This document shows positions 8,404 to 18,240 of a stretch of DNA of 26,010 bases, in pieces. This stretch comes from Dicyema japonicum. Lineage: Eukaryota > Dicyemida > Rhombozoa > Dicyemidae. Every line of letters starts with the position of its first letter. Positions within the stretch are counted from its first letter, which is position 1. The stretch lies in assembly GCA_011109175.1 (NCBI GenBank), contig RDEW01000090.1, positions 1-26,010 on the forward strand, given 5' to 3'. The position numbers and the translations under genes were made by a program. The notes under the pieces were generated by a model. It did not search any database. It was not told where the DNA came from and was given only the letters and a program-made list of their open reading frames with translations.

Positions 8404-9779
8404 CATTTCAATTTTGTTTTCATTTATTTTTCGGTAATTTTGAATGTTTATTCGAATTATTTTGTTGTGGTATGTTTTGGGGATTTTTCCTGACCAAATA
8501 GCTAAGTAATAAAGGAACGCAACTGATGATCCTAATTAACTTTTGGGGAAGATTGGAAGCTTCTACCATCTGTTTTAAGAACAAGGTTGTTGCGATCTCT
8601 CATTACAACAACTTCGTTAACAGTTTCATGAGGGTAACAGTGAAAATTTTCACTGAGGAACCGGACCTACACCAAACAAAAAGAATAAAAAGTAGAGAGT
8701 ATTCTTTGGTTCTCTCTTTTCAATTTGTTATCATAACATTTTTTTAATAAAATTAAATAATTTATTACGTAATCCAGCTAAGGTAATTGATTGGACAATA
8801 TTGTGAGAATTAAATTTTAAAATGTTTTCTGAAGAACGGAAATTCTGAATTTGGAGATTAGGCGTCGATAATATCAGAGATCCTAAAATATTAGTATTCA
8901 AATAACTTAGGGAACCTTTTCGTACATGACCAATTGACGCTTTGTGGTTCTTGTGTGACCTAACAATTAAAATTAGATATACGTACATCGAAATAAAATA
9001 GGTAAACGTTATTTACTCTTCATATGTTTACAAGAATTCCAGAGGGAGAGTAGTAAGATATATAATGGCTTATTTGTGTGTTCAAAAAAATCATGGAAAA
9101 TCATATTACTAAGAACATTGGAGAATTAATACTCGATAACTCCCTTGATCCTTTTCAAACGAAATTTGCTTAGGTTCCTCAATTTTTGTTGCAGATGAGA
9201 ATTCCAGGGCATAATATGTCCAACCCTTCTTTTTTTTTAAACTTTATGCATCGAATGTCTTCTGAATTATCATTTCATCAAGCGTAACAAGAGCTCAAAT
9301 ACAACCTAAGATGAGACATTTCCACCTTCCGGCAAATTGACCCTTGGTTAATGTTATATGAAGAGGGCAATGAATATGACAAAACGATTCACCCTTTTGT
9401 TGTCATAGGAAGATACTTCAAGTAGGTAATCTTATTTTTGACAGATTTACTTTGATCTTTAATAAGAAAAGTAACCTAGGGCGAGACTTACTGGCCAAAA
9501 TGAGATACACACAGATAGAAATGAAATGCACTTGCTTAGATGATCATTATAACCGCAATAAGAAGAGCTCAAACCAAGAGTGGTACCGATGATTTGCTTA
9601 GTTAGTCAAAAGCATTTGCACGTTTCTTACAAGGGTGTGAATACTTAGGGTATCACTTGTCTTGTATTCTTTACTGTTCGTTCTAATAGATTTTCCTCAC
9701 TACTTTTATCTTTCTACGCTTCAGTAATAAAAGTCATCCGCTGTTGTCATTTCTTTTCAACTTGTTCATAGCCCTGATC
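8404..9779. other. No gene recognised
   Basis: This holds small unassigned open frames on both strands, for example 8526-8747 plus and 8988-8731 minus, with no motifs. A perfect palindrome lies at 8638-8655. Around 9476-9580 the plus strand reads LGRDLLAKMRYTQIEM, which looks coding but stays unassigned. Otherwise it is AT-rich unique sequence. Confidence 0.3.
8638..8655. repeat. Perfect 18-bp palindrome
   Basis: CAGTGAAAATTTTCACTG equals its own reverse complement, and symmetry stops at both ends. It could form a cruciform or bind a dimeric protein, but nothing nearby supports a specific role. Confidence 0.5.
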
Positions 9780-10125
9780 TAGACAGAATAGAAACGTAGT
9801 TTCGTCTATGAAGCCCTAGTTCTATTTTCCTATAATAAAGTTGCTTGTCGATCCCCATTTGCATACCCGTGTAGAGTCCCCTATTTTATAATCTTCGGTT
9901 GGTAGATGGCTACGATTTTTCTTAGCTAATTTCTGTGACATCCGCCAAGTCTTTCAAAATCTGTTTTCGTCATTCTCCACATTCCATAGTTATAGAGTAG
10001 GGTAGTGGTATAAATAAACGTACTTGAAAATAAAGAAATGCGCTTCCAAATGTTCCACATCTTTTTCATTGTCCAGAATTTATCTCCAAGATATCCCGGA
10101 ATTTATCTCCAAGAAGCCTGCAGAA
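9780..10125 (-). pseudogene. LINE ORF2 C-terminal region (RTE/CR1-like)
   Basis: Minus strand, single frame with stops: MKKMWNIWKRISLFSST, then TTLLYNYGMWRMTKTDFERL, GGCHRN, a TAG, LRKIVAIYQPKIIK, a TAG, GTLHGYANGDRQATLL, a TAG. This follows the usual pattern after the RT domain: K-x-x-W-x-x-x-x-I-S, L-L-Y-x-x-x-x-W, and R-L-x-x-x-H-R-x-x-L-R-x-I-x-x-I. A 23-bp tandem duplication (10076-10114) disturbs the upstream frame, where LGDKFW may be the remnant of the Y-L-G box. The rest of the ORF upstream is not readable as a continuous frame. Confidence 0.7.
10076..10114. repeat. 23-bp tandem duplication
   Basis: The word GAATTTATCTCCAAGA occurs at 10076-10091 and 10099-10114. It lies within the minus-strand LINE relic and shifts its frame. 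Confidence 0.6.
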
Positions 10126-10287
10126 CTTTTTATTAACTTCCAATTTTCATTAACCCTACGTGGGCATCCGTTGAATTCACATCGACTGACAGAAAATCTG
10201 CATATATTAATTATAATAGATGTTCTTTTAGGTAACTACTCCCTCAATCAGCCTCTATATAAATTTCTGAGTAACTGACAAAACTGA

Positions 10288-10336
10288 GTCACCCTTAGGA
10301 GCACTAATACAAGTCACTCGTAGGAGTACCAATACC
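10288..10336 (+). repeat. 25-bp imperfect tandem duplication
   Basis: 10288-10312 and 10313-10336 share the pattern GTCAC-x-C-x-TAGGAG followed by ACYAATAC. The two copies are adjacent and differ at a few bases. Confidence 0.55.
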
Positions 10337-10507
10337 GATTAACTTTTAACTTCTCGAAAGTCCAGATTAACTTTTATCCACTATCGTACACTAAACGATC
10401 TTTAACGAGTCGAATGCTTTCGACAAGTCAACTCTCATAATGTAAATAATTTTCCAGTATTTCTGGCATATTTCCATCATAAGCTCAGAAAAGTATAATA
10501 TTTTCAT

Positions 10508-10545
10508 GGAGCATCATAATATTACCATAGAGCATCATAAACTCG
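10508..10545 (+). repeat. 21-bp imperfect tandem duplication
   Basis: The word GAGCATCATAA occurs twice, 21 bases apart, with partly matching context (starting near 10508 and 10529). Confidence 0.5.
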
Positions 10546-11309
10546 GAACAATGCCAGCTACTAGTTCATCGTTTAAAAAGATTCATGTTAACAAAACAAC
10601 ATGTCTGAGAATCTTTATCAAAAATGGAGTCAAGATCAATTCCCTGATTGGCAAACTAGCACGTCTAACGAATCTACCCACCGATCTTTTCCCCCCAATG
10701 CTTGACCACGCCGCAATCAAAAATAATGGCTCCGGCTTCATCGGTCTGTGTGGCCAAGAAACAAGTCGTTTCTTCCATTTAAGGCTAGTGGCTTCAAATA
10801 CACGAAATTTGGAAAAAAACCCACCCTTCTTCAAACTCTAATAAAAGATGATCGTCGTCTATTTAGGAAAGCCGTGGGTTCTCTGGAAGAACATAGGAAA
10901 AACCTCTCGATCCTGTTGAGGCGTACCGAGATCATTTAATTAGTTGGTTTACTCCTTCTTTCTTGGTGTTCCTTTTCGGGGTTATTAAATAAATAAATAT
11001 AAGGGAGTCACTAGGTCCAGGAAAACGATGGGACTTTAGGGTAAAAACGGAGTTTTTTTCAACTTTCTTAATGAATACTGGGATACTCAATTCGTTTTAT
11101 AAGTCAACTATACTTTTATTCTTTGTTTCTTTTACTAGTCTTATAGTTTTCCTTGATCTCCATTCATCTTCACTTTGAGTCTCAGGGTTAGAGCAAACTT
11201 AATCGCCGATCTCTTCGGTTTTTTTTAGCAAAAAAAGATTATTTCCTCTGAGAAAAAGGCCACCCTTAGCAGCCAAATGAAAAAAGACTATATAAATAAA
11301 GATAAAGTA

Positions 11310-11740
11310 TCCTCAAAATCTACATATATCCAAGATATAGCCTTGCTTGAAGAGCTTTCTTCCTTTTAGCATCAAATCTTCTATGAGGTCGCCTTTAAGT
11401 ATAAATATTACGCCCAGATAACGGAGTAGGTTCAGCGTACAGCCCAAGCAGGGGAATTTTTTGTGTTGGGAAAATTCAATTAGGTGTACACTCAATATTT
11501 CACAAACGACACTCGTTCGCTTGGGAAATCTCTAATGTATTCATACAGGCATAAGATACTTTAAATCAATGAATTTTTTCAGAAGGTCCTCATGAAACAC
11601 AATATCAAAAACCTTGCTTATGTCGGGGAGGATGACATCAGAAATCCCACACTCAAGAAATTCTTTGATTTAACGAGACTTATTCCCTCAACGTGGAAAA
11701 GACAATTGTTCACATGATCCCGAAAAAAAGAAAGTCTAGA
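11310..11740 (-). pseudogene. LINE reverse transcriptase relic lacking motifs B-D
   Basis: Minus strand. ILPDISKVFDIVFHEDLLKK (11630-11570) is RT motif A, normally D-I-S-K-A-F-D-T-V-x-H. A short stretch with two stops follows, in which EYIRDFPSERVSFVK is readable in another frame. The main frame then continues HKKFPCLGCTLNLLRYLGVI, where L-R-Y-L-G-V-I-F is motif E (about 11425-11402). Motif A and motif E are about 200 bases apart, but an intact RT needs roughly 500, so the part with P-Q-G and Y-A-D-D is deleted. The fragment could belong to the same element as 9780-10125, with which it shares strand and order. Confidence 0.65.
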
Positions 11741-11945
11741 TTAAATTCAAAAATATAAGCCGATTAGCATAATTTGCAGCATGTTACGGTCTAATGGTGT
11801 GTTATGGCACTGATAAACCTCGACTGCGACCAAATTTACTAAAAATTGGCAGAGTCGTTTATTATATATAAAAACACTAAATATGATGTTTTTTGTCGAT
11901 AAGATTTATTTAGTTTTTTTAGGTACAATTGTCATCTACGTACGA
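11741..11945. other. No gene seen
   Basis: A short unassigned stretch upstream of the RT relic, AT-rich towards the hAT-like end. Confidence 0.2.
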
Positions 11946-11980
11946 CAGGGGTGGCTAACCTTTTTCGCTCGCGAGCTACT
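11946..11980 (+). repeat. hAT-like terminal inverted repeat (one end only)
   Basis: CAGGGGTGGCTAACCTTTTT, then CGCTCGCGAGCTAC. The first part fits hAT termini of the CAGGGGT-G-G-x-x-A-A-C-x-TTTTT type. It contains a perfect 10-bp palindrome GCTCGCGAGC at 11967-11976. The element would extend to the right; no inverted partner is found in the window. The eight bases before it are ACGTACGA. Confidence 0.55.
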
Positions 11981-13137
11981 TTTGTATAGTTATTTTCTGG
12001 CGATTGACTGTATACATTTTTTGTATTTTAATAACAATTTATTTAATATTAGATTTTATTTAACAAAACAAGAGAACAAGAAACACACACGTCAAAAATG
12101 GAGAGAATTTTTATTTTATAATAAAAAATTAATGCTATTTTTGGCATTGTAGATTAGCAATTTGGATTGAAAACACTCGGAGTTTATTTAATTCTTCATG
12201 GTGTTCTGAATTTTCTCCCTCAACATGGAGGAAGGTAATTCACCTTCTATTCTGCGTCAGTTTTTTTTTCAGTCATCGTTTTGGACCAAAAAGACAAGTT
12301 GACGATCTTCTATATCTCTGGTATGGGATATCATTTGAGTTGACACCTCATCTTTTTCTTCTCGTTAGCTTTTGTCTGCTAGTAAGAGTTTTTAATTTGC
12401 CGGAAGATGGAGATAGTGACTAACTTATATTACACGGAATGTCTGCTTAGTTTTCATGATGGATGAAAGCCTATGTCTTCTTTCTTGTGACATGGACGAG
12501 GTGATGGACTCATGAGACATCGAAAATTATAAGTTCTCAAGAATTGAAGCGTCGATGTACGTAGTATTGTGGTCTGAATCTCGTCCACCCAAAAATTGAA
12601 GAACTCTGATGATACTTTGTCAGAAGCTGCAGTATATGGCGGTAGCTAAGATGATTATATGTAAGGCTGGTAGGCCGAATATTATCTATAAAACTGTTAC
12701 TACTTTTTCAAACACTTGAAATACAGTTTTAATCGCAAATACGATTATCGATTAGTGAAGCAAAATTATTGAAGCGATTGCCTTCATCTAGGTCAGTGAC
12801 GGAAAAAGTTTAAAAATGCATCACAATATCAAATAGTCGGTTAAAATAAGCACGTTGATTAGAACCATGCATATTCCGTACCCCACCTTAACTTTATAAA
12901 AAGTAAGTCGTGTCCTTTAGGTAACCTTTGTCGTAATCTGAACGCTCTTCCACTCAGGCGAATCTCAAAAGTCATCAATTTGCCTTGAAGATTACGACAG
13001 TCAAGTGTTCGATAACTTACTAACTATATTATTATTAAAGTTACTCCCAAAATTAATGGTTTTTATTAGGCATGAAACCAGGGGCTAAAATAAGAGATGT
13101 TCAAGTGTCGACAATTCTGGTACGATTTCTTTCTGAC

Positions 13138-13167
13138 GTTGTGGAGATTAATCCAAGACTCCACAAC
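13138..13167. repeat. Hairpin, 9-bp perfect stem
   Basis: Arms 13138-13146 and 13159-13167 (GTTGTGGAG and CTCCACAAC), loop 12 nt. No T-run follows and no RNA gene is evident. Confidence 0.4.
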
Positions 13168-13538
13168 GAACTGTATAGACACCGGAATAACTTAAGTAGA
13201 CAATAACCCGTGTCCTCTTTCTCGTGATTCTGGGGTTAATAAAATTAAATGATGTTTTTCTATGATAATAACTATTAAGATACGCGCTCGAAGCCATCCA
13301 TGTGGATCCTTGGTGACCCTTTGGATCATTAAACCCATCCGACGGAATAAGAGAAATGTAAAGAAAACTAAAATCAAATTTAAATTAAATTAGTATTTGA
13401 AAGAGCGTTTATTTTTTTTATAAAACACCATATATACTGGAAAGGAGTTGGGAGATATTCAGTTCCAACTGTAGGAGTAAACTTGTCTTTTTCGAGCATA
13501 TCGTCGGACTAAGACTTGTCCGATCTGTACCCGCTATT

Positions 13539-13556
13539 GTGGAAACCCCTCCAGTC
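13539..13556 (+). repeat. 18-bp word shared with 7671-7688
   Basis: GTGGAAACCCCTCCAGTC, exact copy in the same orientation. A related GTGGATACACCTC follows at about 13616. Confidence 0.5.
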
Positions 13557-14820
13557 GAGTGAGGACAAGAGATATCATTTTTGGATAATAATCAGGTATG
13601 GACGTCTCCGAAACAGGTGGATACACCTCTTAGGATTTTAGGAATGCTGGAGAAGTAAAGAATTTGTTGACCGCTACGTACTTAGTCAATCCAAAGAACT
13701 AGGGGAAAATAAATAAATTCGATAAAAAATTCTAGCTGACATACAACAGAGTCCACTAGAAATAAAGAATAGACTAGGAGCTTTTCGCTAGTAGTTGGTC
13801 GAAAAGAATTCTATTTAACTTATTTTATTAAGCAGATACTACACTTTGATCTTAATCAAAAAGTCGAGAGGGACCAATTTGACTGATCCCTGGAAGTATA
13901 GCTTTCACTGAGTGTAGAGATCGTTAAGCGAGTTGATAATGATGGTGTGTTCCTGTAGTTGCCCATTTAGGAAAGTCTAATGAACGCCGGTTTTAAAATC
14001 CAACTGCTGAAAAATCGCATAGACTCCTTTGACTGCACTTGGGTCAGGATTAAGGAACTGCTTAAAATCTCTTAGTGTTTTTTTAAGATAAATTCAAAAA
14101 TTCTTTTCAACTGCATCATTGTTGGTGATTTTAACTCAAAAAATGAGTGTTTTTTGGTTTTTAATGTTCTAACCAGAACAAAAGTTGTTTAATAACTTAA
14201 TCTAACAAGGTGGGATTCGAGAGCTAACTTATTTTGAAATTTATCTATACTCAACGAGTGGCAGAGACAAAAATGAGTCATCCGGGAGAGAAGATAAAAT
14301 TATTAAAATAAGAATATAGAATAAATAATTAAACAAATTATTTTAAAGTAAAGTTGTTATGGCAGGTCTCCAATATGGCTTGTAGACATTGACAAGGATT
14401 GGATTATTTGCTTAACGTGGTCTTTTGGTCACCAATTCCGGAAAGGAACGAAGAGAGCCATTAACTTTTCCCAGCCACTTGGGGACTCCCGTACCACACA
14501 ATGGGAGTTACCTCTCATAATCGCGAACCCAATTTTCTGCAAAAGCCATAGCGTATTCTAGGTTCAGGATATTAGATATTTTTCAGACAGCAAATACTGA
14601 CTCTGTGGATTAATAAATAACTTCATTCTCGACGTTTTAGGAGATTAAACGGGTGAGCTTCCTTCCAACTCTTCAAGAGAAAAAAATTAAAGATAATACT
14701 GGAATGGGCTGTGCAATAAAATCAATGGACAAGCAGTTATTTAACAGAAAATCAAAATTTAATGTACTTTAAAGAAAACAAAGTAGCCATCACACAAATA
14801 ATGATCACATTAAGAAAAAT

Positions 14821-15147
14821 AATGGAGTGGTTTACCTGTACTGACAGCTTTTCCCAGTCGAAACTTTTGAGGTCGGCAATGAAAGCGGGAGAGGCCGCCC
14901 GTTTATATGAAAACTCAAAAATAAAGAAATACAGCAGCCTCCTAAACCGATCCATGTACAGCCAGTGGTCGTCGAGACGAGCGGAGTCTTTGGCCCCAAG
15001 ACGGTCTCTTTCCTTAGAGCACTTGAGTGTCTATTGACCAAAGCCTCGAGGGAGCGTCGGGAAACCGAGTGGCTTTTCCAAAGGATATCCCTGGCAGTAG
15101 TCAGAGGTAACAGCCACTCGATCATATCCGCTGGACTCAGTAATTAA
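14821..15147 (+). pseudogene. LINE family A, last ~105 codons
   Basis: Plus strand. The first frame reads WFTCTDSFSQSKLLRSAMKA, GEAARLYENSKIKKYSSLL. After a one-base shift near 14945 it continues HVQPVVVETSGVFGPKTVSF, LRALECLLTKASRERRETEW, LFQRISLAVVRGNSHSIISA and the stop TAA (15145-15147). The blocks K-K-Y-x-x-L, V-E-T-x-G-x-x-G, R-E-T-x-x-L-F-Q-R-I-S and R-G-N are the typical end of a LINE ORF found widely in invertebrates, after the RT. This is the best-preserved family A C-terminus here: one frameshift and no internal stop after it. Upstream of 14821 the similarity stops, so it is 5'-truncated. Confidence 0.8.
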
Positions 15148-15540
15148 CTACTCAGGTTGAGACATATAATCGATGTTAAGCTGGAGTGAATAGAAAGTGA
15201 AAAATTAACTGTTTGTTCTTAATAATTAAATATATTATTTGATTCTTACAAATAATGGAGAAAGGCAGAAAGTACGATCTTCTTCGCAAGTGCGCTGGAT
15301 AATATGCCAAGTCAATGTGGGCAAAGCGATAGTACACGATAGCGAAAGTGCTCTTCTCGAATAATACACAAAGGGAAAGTGCACGTGGTCCGAGTAGTCC
15401 TTAATTGAGATAAAGTCGTGAACAAATACTATAAACACCACTTAAGTTATTTAAAATTAGAATGCCTTGTAGAAGTCTACATACAAAAGGTAGCGGCGAT
15501 CAAAAAACGAATCTGACATAATGCTTCTGACATAATGACA
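15148..15540. other. No gene seen
   Basis: AT-rich sequence with a minus-strand open frame (15441-15235) that has no motif. It may contain the 3' tail of the preceding LINE fragment. Confidence 0.25.
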
Positions 15541-16160
15541 ACATAACAATTTGGGATACAAATAGCCTTGAAGGAAAATATGTCCTAAATAATCTTGAGA
15601 TGATTCAGAAACATAACAATTTGTGGTGAATTTATAAACATCGGAACTCTTGAGCCAAAGATTGAACTCTTTTCACAAACACAAGGTCACATGGCGAGTC
15701 GAATATTGACAGTTACTACAAAATGGTCATCGCCAGAATGACACCAAACCAAGAATTACATAAATACCAAAAGGACACACGATACACATAACAGTAGAAA
15801 TCTTTACCTAAACGGACTATCACTATAACAAAAGAAGGATCTACAGGAGATGCCTCGACAACTGTGCAACATGCTAACAAATCCCCAAAGTCTGTAAACA
15901 ACTGCTATAATCAATACGACATGCAGCGGACAAACGAACAAAAATGTATTAATGCTTGAATACTGAAGACTAGCATATCAAATTGTCATAGAAATATTAA
16001 CCAAAATAATCGTAATATGATGGAGACAACAAAACAATTTGAGATCAAATAGCCTGGAAAAGAAATATAACGAAAATAATCCTGAAATGAAGCAGACAGC
16101 ATAATAATTTGGGATACAAATAGGATGATAAAAATAGGGAAAATCCTAAATTATATCCAT
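15541..16160 (+). repeat. Decayed ~70-bp tandem repeat
   Basis: The core ACATAACAATTTGGGATACA followed by AATAGCC starts at 15541, 15611 (shortened), about 16027 and about 16096, with a further partial unit from about 15965. Each unit continues with an A-rich part, AAATATAACGAAAATAATC-like, ending in TGAAATGA. Spacing is about 70 bases where adjacent. Another unit lies at about 16703-16765, next to the inverted arm at 16771. The middle (15650-15950) is too diverged to call. It looks like an old minisatellite. Confidence 0.6.
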
Positions 16161-16173
16161 TAAGAACAATTAG

Positions 16174-16320
16174 TCAAAACCATCAGGAGTTCCCCTGGAC
16201 GACACTTCCTTCAAGTCCGAGCAAGAGAAGTCTGATGAAGCAGGCGTGTTTTCTGGTTCAATAAATTCGAAGAGAATTCTTGATACGTCGGAGCCTGGAT
16301 CACTTAATTTAGCAAATTAA
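16174..16320 (+). CDS. Possible terminal exon, 48 residues, acidic
   Basis: Open from just after a TAG (16171-16173) to TAA at 16318-16320, with no ATG. It reads VPLDDTSFKSEQEKSDEAGV, then FSGSINSKRILDTSEPGS. The composition (Ser, Asp, Glu, Lys; few Asn or Ile) is unlike chance ORFs in this AT-rich DNA. A 3' splice site could be the AG in CCATCAG just before GAGTTCCC. No family is recognised. It could be the C-terminal tail of a host gene whose other exons lie outside or were missed, or chance. Confidence 0.25.
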   Translation, partial: SKPSGVPLDDTSFKSEQEKSDEAGVFSGSINSKRILDTSEPGSLNLAN

Positions 16321-16770
16321 TACCTTCTTTCTTCGTACTCTTGGAGTTTTAAAATAATATGTTCAATCAATTTAAATGTAATATTTAATGGCCGGCTCCA
16401 TTAGCCTTACTATCCCCCAAAAAAGTTACCATAAAGTGGAAAAATACGAGTACGTAATATCTTCAGTGAAATAGGAAAAAAAATCTTGTGTGGCTACATT
16501 TGCGGAGTAGAAATCTAATTTTGGTTACATTTAAATCCATATATGGTTGAGAAGTACTTTGGTGAGGTGATGACGTGCATCGTTTCTTAATTGGATGACA
16601 GTTGAGAAAAATGTCTAAAAACACTCATTATACAATCGAGCTTCTCCTTACTTGCCAATGTTACTATCATATTCGTTGAAGCAGTGTACAATCACGATGT
16701 AATGACATAACAATTTGAGATGCAAAATATATGGAAGAGAAATATCCAGGAGAATATATATAGTGACAAA
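16321..16770. other. No gene seen
   Basis: AT-rich sequence; its end (about 16703-16765) holds one more copy of the ~70-bp repeat core. Confidence 0.25.
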
Positions 16771-17049
16771 TCAAATAGTGAAAAATAATCGATATTTATA
16801 GGTTAACAAAATACAAAATATATATTAAACATTTTGATAACAGCCTTCAACACTATTTGATGAATCCAATAATATAATGTATGACAGCACAGTTGAAAAT
16901 ACAACAAAATATAAAGAAACAGCCAACCACAAAAAAGTGGCAAAAGCATGCCAAATAATATATTAATGTAATAATAGGTTCGCCATATTGTAAAATTATT
17001 TTAATAATAAATATGTATTAAATTAATTTAAATCAGTTAAAATTTGTCG
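16771..17049 (-). repeat. Inverted repeat, left arm (partner 19930-20226)
   Basis: Reverse complement matches 19930-20226 over nearly its whole length with small gaps. Shared blocks include ATGGCGAACCT, GCATGCTT, TGTGGTTGG, TCAAATAGTG and ATCAAAATGT. The two arms point towards each other across about 2.9 kb. Each arm may be a copy of a short AT-rich dispersed element, or the pair may be the long ends of one element. Confidence 0.7.
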
Positions 17050-18010
17050 TGTCTATGTCCTTATCATACTCTCAGTCTGTCTATTTTACCCTGCTTGAAA
17101 AGTTTTGAATTTTATGTCGTGACTCACCTTCGTGTGACATCGCTCACTTGAAGTTTTCTGAAAAGAGTCGCAAATTCCTTATTTTGCAATATTAACGGAG
17201 ACATACGGATTCTGAGTATCTTTGGGAAAGGGGGAATTAGAAGTTTCCAGGGCGTAAAGGTGGACAAATAAAAACTCTATAGCAAATTCTAATCCATTTT
17301 ATAGTGAAATTGTTCTTATTAAAAAAATCTGAGTATTTTTACAAGAAATCATGTAAGTACCTTAATTCTACATAACATTATTAAAGGGAATGTGATTAGG
17401 TCATCGTTGTATGCGGATTCCGCAGCGATTAATATGTGAATAGGATGAAATCTCACGGCATCATAGACCGGTTCGTTTTCCAACCGATTTCCGTGAGATA
17501 TCTTACGTTATACTCAAAAATTGTCTGATATTTGCTTGGAGAGGTTGGTGGATCACCCTTTGGTATACCTCGGATCACTTAAAGTTTTTCATAGAAAGTC
17601 ACGTGGATATTATCCAAGTTATTTATTCATAGACTTAATCCGATAATAAATTCGCAAATTAGCAAGTAGTATCATATCACGAGTATTTCTAATGCAGTCA
17701 CGTGTATATTATTACCAGAGAATGAATTTTTGTTTTTTAACCTACTTCATAAGTTGTCAACATGAGCTAGTAAACACTTGTTAATTTGACTGTTCTACTT
17801 ATTACAAGCATATGTCGTCAGTTTAGGCATGTCAATTTAGGCAGGCCCACACAGGATTGTCATAAAGTTGACGATTTTGAACACTTATTCTCTATCATTA
17901 AAATGAGACCACCAAAGAAAAGCAGTGGAGTTAGTCAATGGCGTCAAATTGATAGGCCGCGGTTATGACCGTCTACGTGATCAGAATGCCAATTTTCTTT
18001 ATTCTCATCA
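17050..18010. other. Interior of the inverted pair; no gene seen
   Basis: Unassigned AT-rich sequence. An open frame at 17786-17968 has no motif. A hairpin sits at 17447-17502. It may hold the decayed front part of the hAT transposase that becomes readable at 18050. Confidence 0.3.
17447..17502. repeat. Hairpin, 12-bp stem with one mismatch
   Basis: GAAATCTCACGG (17447-17458) pairs with CCGTGAGATATC (17491-17502), 11 of 12 bases. The 32-nt loop itself contains CGGTT/AACCG. A short palindrome GCGGATTCCGC lies just upstream at 17413-17423. Confidence 0.4.
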
Positions 18011-18240
18011 TTGTTAGAGTCTGATTCTACACTCAGAACAAAATACATATATGTGAGGATATCTGGTTTCTATTCAAACCTTGCTGAAAAGTTTTTAACG
18101 AGGATTGTGGCAATGTCAATTCTACCTATGTATGAACAGTTTTTTTCCTTCATGAGATCAATAAAATTTCAGAGTACAAGGCTGACTGATGAAAACTTGT
18201 AATCCCTGATTTATATCATGGTATTTTCATTTAACGAGAC
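18011..18240 (+). pseudogene. hAT transposase C-terminal (dimerisation) scrap
   Basis: Plus strand reads LAEKFLTRIVAMSILPMYEQ, FFSFMRSIKFQSTRLTDENL, then TAA (18200-18202) and SLIYI in the same frame. The order (C/Y)-E-Q-x-F-S-x-M, (I/N)-K, R-L-T-D-(E/A)-(N/H)-L, x-S-L-x-x-I is the conserved end of hAT transposases, which form dimers through this part and cut and paste the element. Only about 50 residues are readable, and a stop interrupts the box. No BED finger or catalytic D/E residues can be seen upstream. It lies inside the inverted pair 16771-20226. Confidence 0.7.

Larger units (their letters stand above)
10126..11309. other. No gene recognised; short duplications
   Basis: Two overlapping open frames on opposite strands (10506-10841 plus, 10834-10583 minus) are the longest, without motifs; the plus version continues in another frame to 10939. 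The area is a run of small local duplications (10288-10336 and 10508-10545). It probably holds the decayed middle of the LINE whose ends are visible on either side. Confidence 0.3.
11981..14820. other. 2.8 kb with no recognised gene
   Basis: The left part (to about 12260) may be the inside of the hAT-like element begun at 11946. Minus-strand frames 13377-13192 (with a read-through after one stop to about 13075) and about 14570-14415 look somewhat protein-like (for example LEYAMAFAENWVRDYER) but match nothing I know. A perfect 9-bp stem GTTGTGGAG/CTCCACAAC with a 12-nt loop lies at 13138-13167. The word at 13539-13556 repeats that at 7671-7688. Confidence 0.3.

Noticed and set aside
9476-9580. 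LGRDLLAKMRYTQIEM on the plus strand, like the end of a retroviral-type protease (L-G-R-D-L-L).
   Set aside because: Only six residues support it; there is no D-T-G active site, no RT of LTR type and no long terminal repeats nearby.
15541-16160. The ~70-bp repeats as a CRISPR array.
   Set aside because: Repeats are long and diverged, spacers are not uniform, and the context is eukaryotic.
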